Positions 36,684 through 43,599 of a stretch of 64,000 nt of DNA are shown piece by piece; within the stretch, counting starts at the first letter, position 1, and every line of letters begins with the position of its first letter. The notes below the pieces were generated by a model. It searched no databases. It was given only the letters and a program-made list of their open reading frames with translations, and was not told the origin of the DNA. The position numbers and the translations under genes are program-made. The stretch is from RGIG8700 sp964568815 (lineage in GTDB: Bacteria; Bacillota; Clostridia; RGIG6154): positions 1-64,000 of the forward strand of contig CAZMRY010000001.1 in assembly GCA_964568815.1 (NCBI GenBank), read 5' to 3'.

Positions 36684-39143
36684 ATGAAAATTGTATTTTC
36701 AACCAAGAATGTAAATCGTGCATCTTTCCTTGATATATGCCGCTATGCTTACGATTACGGATTTGAAGGCTTTGAAATACACGATGCAATAAAAGAACGC
36801 GGTCAGCATCACGACAGTATTTTGCGTCGTGACCGCACATCAGATGCTAAAAGAAAGCTTATAAACCGTAAACTTTCAGTTCCTGCACTTCGCATGCCTT
36901 ATCCTGTTGAAAGTGCGGAAACTACATCAGAAATACTTGTAAAATATGTTGATATGGCTGCAAATGCCGGAATCAGCAATATTATAGTGCGTGTAGAAGA
37001 AGAAACATCTTTTGATATATTAAACGAAAAGCTTGCAGATGCAGTTAAAGCAGCTGAAAAATCAGATGTTGGAATTTTATTTGAAACAGTTGGTTTTCTT
37101 TCAGACACAGAAAATGTTATAAAAATTATCAACCACTTCTCCTCTGCTGCAATCGGTGCATCATGGAATGTCAGAGGAACATATTTTGGTGCAGGTGAAA
37201 CTGCAGAAACAACAATCAAAACACTTGGTGCATACATCAAATATGTCCGCCTTGGTGATATGAAAGACGGGAAAACAGTTTTAATCGGCGAAGGCGAACT
37301 TCCTGTTGAAAACTTAATCAATGCCCTTTCTTCACTTAACTTTGACGGATTTATCTGTGCTGCATGGAATGAAGATATAAATGATGCGGATATTGTTTTA
37401 ACACACTTTGCAAACTACATTTCTTCTCTTAAAAGAGAAAAGAAAACATATGACCGTGCATATTACAACCGTTCAAAAACAGGTACTTATGTATGGAAAA
37501 AATATGATGTAATCGATGCAACTTTCTCTGATGTTCTTGACACTATGGTAGAGAATTATCCTGACCAGTATGCATTTAAGTATCCTACCCTTGATTACAC
37601 AAGAACCTATGAACAATTCCGTCGTGATGTTGACGAATGTGCTGCTGCACTCATATCACTCGGTGTAAAAGCAGGCGACCATGTTGCTGTATGGGCAACT
37701 AATGTTCCTGAATGGTACATTACTTTCTGGGCTACTACAAAAATCGGTGCTGTTCTTGTTACAGTAAATACTGCATACAAAATCCATGAAATAGAATATC
37801 TGTTAAAACAGTCAGACACTCATACTCTTGTTATGATTGAATACTGTAAGGATATTAACTACAAAGAAATAATTCAGGAGCTCTGTCCTGAACTTGAAAA
37901 TCTTACACCAGGTGAACCTCTCTATTCAAAAAATCTCCCATTCCTTCGCAATGTTGTAACAGCAGGCTTTTCAATGAATGGATGTCTCACATGGGAGCAG
38001 ATGCTTTCGCGTTCTGCTTTAGTACCTCGTGAAGAAGTAAGAAGAAGAGCTTCACTTGTTAAGCCTGACGATGTTTGCAATATGCAGTACACATCAGGTA
38101 CAACAGGCTTTCCTAAAGGCGTTATGCTTACACATCGCAATATTGTAAATAACGGTAAAACTATCGGCGACAGAATGGATTTATCTACAGCTGACCGCAT
38201 GATGATTCAGGTTCCTATGTTCCACTGTTTCGGCATGGTACTTTCTATGACCTCTATGATGACTCACGGCGGAACTCTCTGCCCTATCCCATATTTTTCA
38301 CCGAAATCATCGCTCGCTTGCGTGAATGACGAAAAAATCACCTGTTTTAACGGTGTTCCTACTATGTTTATTGCTATGTTTAATCATCCTGATTTTGCAA
38401 AAACTGATTTCTCATATATGCGCACAGGTATTATGGCAGGTGCAAACTGCCCTGCTGACTTAATGCGTCGTGCTGCAGATGAAATGAATATGAAAGAAAT
38501 TATATCTGTTTACGGTCAGACAGAGGCATCACCAGGATGCACAATGGGTGAAGTAAATGAAGACATCGACCATCGTGTTGAAACTGTTGGCAGTCCGTTT
38601 CCTGGTGTTGAATGTAAAGTTATTGACCCTGAAACAGGCGAAGAGCTTCCTGATGGAGAGAGCGGTGAGTTTGTAGCCCGTGGCTTTAACATAATGAAAG
38701 GCTATTACAAAATGCCTGAAGCAACAGCACAGGCGATTGATGCTGACGGTTGGCTTCATTCAGGTGATATCTGTTGCAGAACTCCTGATGGTTATTACAA
38801 AGTAACAGGCAGACTTAAAGATATGATTATCCGTGGCGGTGAAAACCTCTATCCTCGTGAAATTGAAGAATTTTATCTGACAAATCCTAAGGTAAGAGAT
38901 GTTCAGGTAGTTGGTGTACCTGATGAAAAATATGGTGAAGAATGTTGTGCATGGATTATTCTTCACAAGGGTGAAACTGCTGACGAAAACGAAATGAAAG
39001 AATTTGGCAACGCATCAATTGCAAGACACAAGGTTCCTAAGTATTTCTTATTCGTTAAGGAATTCCCTATGAACGCTGCAGGTAAAATTTTAAAATATAA
39101 AATGCGTGACGAATCAACAGAAATTTTAGGTCTTAAAAAATAA
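36684..39143 (+). CDS. Fusion: TIM-barrel isomerase domain plus acyl-CoA synthetase
   Basis: This 819-residue protein begins one base after the LeuA-like stop, with GAGGAGG inside that gene's end. Residues 1-250 are a xylose-isomerase-like/sugar phosphate isomerase TIM barrel (YAYDYGFEGFEIHD, ILFETVGFLSD, IKYVRLGDMKDG). Residues about 265-819 are an AMP-forming acyl-CoA ligase with TSGTTGFPKGVMLTHRN, YGQTEASPG and GRLKDMIIRGGENLYPREIE, of the FadD-like type. The ligase would activate a carboxylic acid with ATP and CoA. This domain pairing is unusual. Control by the leucine T-box suggests the acid is linked to leucine metabolism, such as isovalerate; this is inference. Confidence 0.85.
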   Translation: MKIVFSTKNVNRASFLDICRYAYDYGFEGFEIHDAIKERGQHHDSILRRDRTSDAKRKLINRKLSVPALRMPYPVESAETTSEILVKYVDMAANAGISNIIVRVEEETSFDILNEKLADAVKAAEKSDVGILFETVGFLSDTENVIKIINHFSSAAIGASWNVRGTYFGAGETAETTIKTLGAYIKYVRLGDMKDGKTVLIGEGELPVENLINALSSLNFDGFICAAWNEDINDADIVLTHFANYISSLKREKKTYDRAYYNRSKTGTYVWKKYDVIDATFSDVLDTMVENYPDQYAFKYPTLDYTRTYEQFRRDVDECAAALISLGVKAGDHVAVWATNVPEWYITFWATTKIGAVLVTVNTAYKIHEIEYLLKQSDTHTLVMIEYCKDINYKEIIQELCPELENLTPGEPLYSKNLPFLRNVVTAGFSMNGCLTWEQMLSRSALVPREEVRRRASLVKPDDVCNMQYTSGTTGFPKGVMLTHRNIVNNGKTIGDRMDLSTADRMMIQVPMFHCFGMVLSMTSMMTHGGTLCPIPYFSPKSSLACVNDEKITCFNGVPTMFIAMFNHPDFAKTDFSYMRTGIMAGANCPADLMRRAADEMNMKEIISVYGQTEASPGCTMGEVNEDIDHRVETVGSPFPGVECKVIDPETGEELPDGESGEFVARGFNIMKGYYKMPEATAQAIDADGWLHSGDICCRTPDGYYKVTGRLKDMIIRGGENLYPREIEEFYLTNPKVRDVQVVGVPDEKYGEECCAWIILHKGETADENEMKEFGNASIARHKVPKYFLFVKEFPMNAAGKILKYKMRDESTEILGLKK

Positions 39144-39155
39144 TTAAAAAAAGTA

Positions 39156-39184
39156 TTGACAATTCAAAAGAACCGTTGTATAAT
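39156..39184 (+). promoter_or_regulatory. Promoter of the second T-box unit
   Basis: Consensus TTGACA (39156-39161) and TATAAT (39179-39184) are separated by 17 bases, close after the preceding ligase stop. Confidence 0.9.
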
Positions 39185-39190
39185 AATCAC

Positions 39191-39472
39191 AAATTTGAAT
39201 ATCACAAAGAACGACTATGACGAAGACGGTCGGATTGTGAAGCCCTGAGAGAGTTGCCGGTTGGTGCGAGGCAAAGGTGAATCTTTCCAATGACCTATCA
39301 CTTCTGAGTCGGAGGACCGAAAGGCAAAGCTGAGTAGACTCCTTCCGTAATGCTGCGTAAAAGCAAAGGACTTGATAGAGTCCGTAAAGTGACGGAATTT
39401 TTTCCGTAATTTGAGTGGTACCGCGGGTATAATAACTCGTCTCAAAAGAAATCTTTTTGAGACGGGTTTTTT
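39191..39472 (+). promoter_or_regulatory. T-box riboswitch, probable isoleucine specifier (AUC)
   Basis: The T-box sequence AGTGGTACCGCGG lies at 39414-39426, followed by a strong terminator (39434-39472, stem CTCGTCTCAAAA/TTTTTGAGACGGG). The distal loop TTGCC GGTTGGTGCGA GGCAA and the GAGAGAG motif match the first leader. Stem I is less regular. CGACT/AGTCG, GAAG/CTTC and ATTG/CAAT flank a loop whose 3' side reads GACCTATCA, so ATC occupies the same place as CTC in the first leader. TTC (Phe) lies nearby but inside the inferred GAAG/CTTC helix. The specifier is therefore a reading of moderate confidence. Confidence 0.82.
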
Positions 39473-39517
39473 GTTTTATTCAAACCGTATCAACGGAAAT
39501 GAAAGGAGACAAAAGAA

Positions 39518-41815
39518 ATGGATTACAATTTAAAAGAAGTTGCAGGAAGAATCAGAGACCTCAGAGAAGCAAAAGGCTATACACCTGATGAGCTTGCTAA
39601 GCTTACTGGCGTAACTGTTGAGGATTACAAAATTCTTGAAGAAGGCGAAACTGATTTCAGCTTCACTTTTATCTACAAGTGTGCAAAAGCTTGTGGTGTT
39701 GAAGTAGTTGATATTTTAGAGGGAACAAGTTCAACTCTTACATCATTTGCTATCACAAGAAAAGGCGAAGGTCTTAAAATTATCAAAAAGCAAGGTGTTG
39801 TTTACAACAACTTAGCTCCTAAATTCAAAGATAAGCTTGCTGAACCTTTCCTTGTTAAATTCCCCTACCTTGCAGAAGAACAGAACGCTCCTATAAAGCT
39901 TAATTCTCATAACGGACAGGAATTTGATGTTATCGTTAAAGGATCACTTAAGGTTCAGGTTGGAAACCATGTAGATATACTCAACGAAGGCGATTCTATT
40001 TTCTATAACAGTATCATCCCCCACGGTATGATTGCAGTTAGTGAAGGAGGATGTGAATTCCACGCTGTTGTACTCAACCCACAGGATGGTCAGGTAAGTG
40101 AAGAATATCCTGAAGCTCCGTTTATTGCTGCAAAAGCTGCAGTTGTTCAGAACAAAACTGAAACAGTTGCAGATAAATTTATTGAATCATCCTATGATGA
40201 AAATGGTGTATTTAACGGAATTACATTCAAAAATGAAGATAAATTCAACTTTGCATTCGACTGTGTTGATGCAATCGCTGAAAAGAATCCTGATAAACTT
40301 GCAATGATGTGGGTCGCAAATGACAAAACTGACCGAAAGTTTACTTTCGGCGATATGAAAAAATATTCTGCAAAAACTGCAAACTATTTTGAATCACTTG
40401 GTATCAAAAAAGGCGATACAGTAATGCTCGTTTTAAAGAGACATTATCAGTTCTGGTTCTGTATGCTTGCACTTCATAAAATCGGTGCTATTGCAATCCC
40501 TGCAACAAACCAGCTTGTTGAACACGATTTCACATACAGATATAAGGCTGCAAAGGTTAAAGCTATAGTTTGCACAGCGGATGGTGATGTTTCAACAGAA
40601 GCAGAAAAGGCTGCATCTGAGTTCCCTGGAATGATAAAAGTTCTTGTTGGCGGAGAAAAAGAAGGCTGGAACAACTTCAATGTTGAAATGGAAAGATTCA
40701 GCACACACTACTTCCGTAATGAAAACACTCCTTGCGGTGACGACCCGATGCTTATGCTCTTTACTTCAGGAACAACAGGATATCCTCGTATTGCAACACA
40801 TTCTTATAAATATGCATTAGGACATTATCCTACAGCTAAACACTGGCATAATGTTAACCCTGACGGACTTCACTTTACAATTTCAGACACAGGCTGGGGT
40901 AAAGCTCTCTGGGGCAAACTCTATGGACAATGGCTTTGCGAAGCAGCACAATTCACATACGACTTTGACCGTTTCCATTCAGAAGATATTTTGCCAATGT
41001 TTGCAAAATACAATATCACAACATTCTGTGCTCCACCGACAATGTACAGATTCTTTATCAAAGAAGATTTATCACAATATGACCTTTCATCAATTGAGTA
41101 TGCAACAACAGCAGGTGAAGCACTTAATCCTGAAGTATTTAACCAGTTCAAAAAAGCTACAGGGCTTACAATTATGGAAGGCTTTGGACAGACAGAAACA
41201 ACACTTTCTATCGCAAACTTTGTTGGTACTACACCAAAAATCGGTTCAATGGGCAGACCAAGTCCACTTTATGATGTAGTAGTTTTAGATCCTGACGGAA
41301 AGGAATGTAAAACAGGTGATGCAGGTGAAATCTGTATCCGTACAAAAGAAGGTACACCTTGCGGTCTCTTTATCGGCTATTACTTAGACGATGAGAAAAC
41401 AAAGGAAGTATGGCACGACGGATACTACCACACAGGCGACCAGGCTACAATGGACGAAGACGGATATCTCTGGTATGTGGGAAGAATTGATGATGTTATC
41501 AAATCATCAGGCTACCGTATCGGACCTTTTGAAATTGAAAGTGTTATTATGGAACTTCCTTATGTTCTTGAATGTGCAATCACTCCTGTTCCAGATGAAG
41601 TTCGCGGACAGATTGTAAAGGCCACAATCGTACTCACAAAGGGTAATGAAGGCACAGACGAGCTTAAAAAGGAAATTCAGGAATATGTTAAGACACATAC
41701 AGCACCTTACAAATACCCAAGAATTGTTGAATTCGTTGACGAACTTCCAAAAACAATCAGCGGTAAAGTAAGAAGAGTTGAAATCCGTAACAAAGACCTT
41801 GAGAAAAACAAATAA
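39518..41815 (+). CDS. Fusion: XRE helix-turn-helix, cupin and acyl-CoA synthetase
   Basis: This 765-residue protein has an XRE helix-turn-helix at residues about 5-66 (LREAKGYTPDELAKLTG). A cupin barrel follows at about 125-195 (LNSHNGQEFDVIVKG, IPHGMIAVSEG). An AMP-forming acyl-CoA synthetase of the medium-chain type spans about 220-765, with LFTSGTTGYPRIATHS, EGFGQTETT, YHTGDQATMDEDG and GRIDDVIKSSGYRIGP. The XRE-cupin part alone resembles small-ligand regulators, so DNA binding by an enzyme is possible. It is a single-gene transcript under the second T-box, preceded by GAAAGGAGA and closed by a terminator. The substrate acid is unknown; 2-methylbutyrate would fit an isoleucine T-box. Confidence 0.88.
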   Translation: MDYNLKEVAGRIRDLREAKGYTPDELAKLTGVTVEDYKILEEGETDFSFTFIYKCAKACGVEVVDILEGTSSTLTSFAITRKGEGLKIIKKQGVVYNNLAPKFKDKLAEPFLVKFPYLAEEQNAPIKLNSHNGQEFDVIVKGSLKVQVGNHVDILNEGDSIFYNSIIPHGMIAVSEGGCEFHAVVLNPQDGQVSEEYPEAPFIAAKAAVVQNKTETVADKFIESSYDENGVFNGITFKNEDKFNFAFDCVDAIAEKNPDKLAMMWVANDKTDRKFTFGDMKKYSAKTANYFESLGIKKGDTVMLVLKRHYQFWFCMLALHKIGAIAIPATNQLVEHDFTYRYKAAKVKAIVCTADGDVSTEAEKAASEFPGMIKVLVGGEKEGWNNFNVEMERFSTHYFRNENTPCGDDPMLMLFTSGTTGYPRIATHSYKYALGHYPTAKHWHNVNPDGLHFTISDTGWGKALWGKLYGQWLCEAAQFTYDFDRFHSEDILPMFAKYNITTFCAPPTMYRFFIKEDLSQYDLSSIEYATTAGEALNPEVFNQFKKATGLTIMEGFGQTETTLSIANFVGTTPKIGSMGRPSPLYDVVVLDPDGKECKTGDAGEICIRTKEGTPCGLFIGYYLDDEKTKEVWHDGYYHTGDQATMDEDGYLWYVGRIDDVIKSSGYRIGPFEIESVIMELPYVLECAITPVPDEVRGQIVKATIVLTKGNEGTDELKKEIQEYVKTHTAPYKYPRIVEFVDELPKTISGKVRRVEIRNKDLEKNK

Positions 41816-41822
41816 ACAATTT

Positions 41823-41846
41823 AAACCCGAGCAAACGCTCGGGTTT
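41823..41846 (+). terminator. Rho-independent terminator
   Basis: A perfect 10-bp stem (AAACCCGAGC/GCTCGGGTTT) with a 4-base loop lies 7 bases after the XRE-cupin-ligase stop. Confidence 0.88.
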
Positions 41847-41942
41847 AATGTTATAACAAAAGGCACACGCAAATTTGCTATTATGAAACATTAGCTGCAA
41901 ACTCACTTCTTTTCATTTTTCCACTCCTTTCTAAAAGGGTTT

Positions 41943-42080
41943 TTATTCAGCAATTACAAGAGACTCATTGAGCACCTTGCCACAATAGTTACACTTATTG
42001 CAATCCTTATCACACGATGTTGTATGTATCCAGAGATCTCCCGGTATTTTAGAACTGTCGATTACATACGGTGCAAAAAC
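41943..42080 (-). pseudogene. C-terminal remnant of an unidentified Cys-rich protein
   Basis: The last 46 or so codons look coding (DSSKIPGDLWIHTTSCDKDC followed by NKCNYCGKVLNE) and contain Cys spaced like a metal site. Upstream of about 42081 the frame runs into unrelated sequence, which is the opposite-strand phage fragment. No ribosome site or intact start is present. The family is not recognised. Confidence 0.5.
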
Positions 42081-42083
42081 TGA

Positions 42084-42359
42084 GATATTGCACTTGATAT
42101 TATGTATGGCGGAAGAGGAACAGACGCTTACAATCAGGCAATGTCTACAAAAGTATCTGAGTACAGCGATAAGGCACAAGGGACTGACCTTCTTGAAAAA
42201 GAGCTTGTTGCTGAATTTACAAGAACACAGCTTTCAAATGAGGGAGTTGTTGAAAGAATAGTTAAGGAAAACAGAAATGTTGCAACAAAAATCTACAATG
42301 CTCTTAAAAAAGCCTACACAAACATCAAAAATAAGCTTCAGGGAAAAGAAACTAGATAA
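42084..42359 (+). pseudogene. Fragment homologous to the giant phage protein
   Basis: About 92 codons, bounded upstream by an in-frame TGA at 42081, align with residues about 770-860 of the 3246-residue protein encoded at 53913-63653. Shared landmarks are DIMYGG, KELVA-FT, NRNVA and NALK-AY, at roughly 40% identity. It lacks a ribosome site and any remaining domain. It is the relic of a second phage-type gene, in opposite orientation. Confidence 0.7.
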
Positions 42360-42427
42360 GTGTATCGGTGAATTCAGAACACCCTAAAAACGGCACATAT
42401 TTGATAAATTTAATATTAAACTACATA

Positions 42428-42499
42428 AAACCCTGCTTTGCTTGATGCAAAACAGGGTTTATCGATGGTCTGAAATCCACTTCAAATTGAAGTAGATTT
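42428..42499. terminator. Two hairpins between the phage fragment and cotJC
   Basis: AAACCCTG/CAGGGTTT (42428-42460) encloses a further TTGC/GCAA pairing. A near-perfect palindrome AAATCcACTTCAA/TTGAAGTaGATTT (42473-42499) lies just beyond the cotJC stop. They probably terminate transcription from both sides. Nothing else is seen in 41847-42505 beyond the two gene remnants. Confidence 0.55.
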
Positions 42500-42505
42500 T
42501 ATTGT

Positions 42506-42892
42506 CTAAAAATACTTCTTGCTATTCATCAAACACTGAATATTGTTTAATGTTTCACCAAAGCGTTGGAAGTGAATTACTTCACGCTGGCGGAGGAATT
42601 TAAGTGGTTCTAATACATCGTAGTCATCGCAGAGATCCATTAAATATTCGTAGGTTGCTCTTGCCTTTTGTTCTGCAGCCATATTTTCGGATAGATCGGT
42701 TATTGGGTCTGAGGTTACCTGAAGTGTTGCCGCAGAAAACGGATCGCCTGACGCAGACATTGGATATGCTCCGATACCATGGTCTACATAGGCATCTCCG
42801 TATGCGTTTTTGATTTGTTCCCTTGTTGCGCCCTTTAATAGCTGTCTTACCATTGTGCAAACAATTTCTTGATGTGCCAGTTCTTCCGTACC
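42506..42892 (-). CDS. cotJC: Interrupted cotJC, 3' part (spore coat Mn-catalase-like)
   Basis: This holds codons 36-163 of a split cotJC. From GTEELAHQEIV onward it matches CotJC/manganese-catalase-family coat proteins to the end (SDPITDLSENMAAEQKARAT, REVIHFQRFGETLN). Helix-borne Glu and His residues for a dimetal site are visible (EELAHQE, AAEQKA, VIHFQ). An open frame continues upstream to 42982, but those 31 codons lie in inserted DNA antisense to the recombinase tail. The missing beginning lies 10.3 kb away at 53203-53310 on the same strand. CotJC is a mother-cell coat protein in Bacillus. Confidence 0.88.
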   Translation of the reverse strand, partial: GTEELAHQEIVCTMVRQLLKGATREQIKNAYGDAYVDHGIGAYPMSASGDPFSAATLQVTSDPITDLSENMAAEQKARATYEYLMDLCDDYDVLEPLKFLRQREVIHFQRFGETLNNIQCLMNSKKYF

Positions 42893-42915
42893 TACATCGT
42901 GTATATAATGCTCCT
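42870..42915. other. Left attachment-site junction of the cotJC element
   Basis: The TACCTA core (42889-42894) is preceded by cotJC sequence and followed by element sequence carrying the half-site arms ATCGTG (42896-42901) and TGCTCC (42909-42914). These arms are inverted complements of arms at the right end. Confidence 0.85.
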
Positions 42916-43056
42916 TTATATGAAAATGCCCTGAAACTCGCTCAAATACAGGTGTTTGAGCGTTGCCTGAAATATGGGACATGCCCTGAGTATGTAAGAA
43001 AAATCAAGGCAAAAGAACCTGAAATGATAGTAAATGTAAAGCTATCTGTAAATTGA
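42889..43056 (+). other. Detached recombinase C-terminal coding segment
   Basis: This 56-codon open segment (YLHRVYNAPLYENALKL, later PEYVRKIKAKEPEMIVN, stop at 43056) starts exactly at the core and is in frame with the recombinase when the element is circular. It has no start or ribosome site of its own in the integrated state. A strong terminator follows 78 bases later, as expected for the true 3' end of the recombinase gene. Confidence 0.7.
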
Positions 43057-43134
43057 AAATTAATTCAGACCAATTTGGGCGGAATTTAATTAGTCCCAAT
43101 TTGGGACACATTTTTTTGCAGTATAAGAGGAACT

Positions 43135-43166
43135 AACACCCGTCAATTGTGACGGGTGTTGTTTTT
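43135..43166 (+). terminator. Rho-independent terminator inside the element's left end
   Basis: A perfect 11-bp stem (AACACCCGTCA/TGACGGGTGTT) is followed by GTTTTT. In the circular form it would end the extended recombinase transcript. The 324-base gap 43057-43380 also holds a 15-base palindrome, GTCCCAATTTGGGAC (43093-43107), and a nearby partial copy (43069-43079). Confidence 0.85.
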
Positions 43167-43301
43167 ATGCCGAAAAAGGTGTTTGTTTTAGCAAGCACGG
43201 CATTTGTACTCCCAAAAGCCACTTGTTTGTGGCTATGCCCCTAAAACCCCAACTTGATTTTGTTGAAAAACAATAAAAATGTTGAAATTCGCCATAAAAT
43301 A

Positions 43302-43330
43302 TTGATTTTCATAATTGATTGTGCTATAAT
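43302..43330 (+). promoter_or_regulatory. Promoter of the XRE-hsdR-hsdMS operon
   Basis: TTGATT (43302-43307) and TATAAT (43325-43330) are separated by 17 bases and lie 50 bases before the regulator gene. Confidence 0.7.
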
Positions 43331-43380
43331 ATATAATAATGTATTGTAAATTATTATTGTAGCCGAAAGGATGAATAAGA

Positions 43381-43581
43381 ATGGCAGTTACTTATAATAA
43401 ATTGTGGCATCTTCTGCTTGACAGAGGTATGAAGAAAAAAGAGTTGCAGGAAATGGCAGAGCTTACAAGCCATACAATGCTTAAACTTCGCAATAATCAG
43501 GATATTTCACTTGAAGCTATGCTGAAGATTTGTAAGTGCTTGGAATGCAATATGGAAGATATTATGGATGTAATCGAATAG
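43381..43581 (+). CDS. XRE-family regulator of the restriction operon
   Basis: This 66-residue protein is a single Cro/CI-type helix-turn-helix (KKKELQEMAELTSHTMLKLR) of the short form often found just before type I restriction genes. It ends 18 bases before hsdR. It may control the operon to delay restriction during establishment; no operator is proven. Confidence 0.87.
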   Translation: MAVTYNKLWHLLLDRGMKKKELQEMAELTSHTMLKLRNNQDISLEAMLKICKCLECNMEDIMDVIE

Positions 43582-43599
43582 TACGAAAGGAGGGGGCTT

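Noticed and set aside
36899..37321. 140-codon minus-strand frame
   Set aside because: It is a shadow of the TIM-barrel domain of the isomerase-ligase fusion and has no ribosome site.
39215..39445. 76-codon minus-strand frame across the second leader
   Set aside because: It is antisense to a T-box leader whose structure explains the sequence.
42893..42982. N-terminal extension MSHISGNAQTPVFERVSGHF of the 158-codon frame before the cotJC 3' part
   Set aside because: It is element DNA, antisense to the recombinase tail; homology to CotJC begins only at the core.
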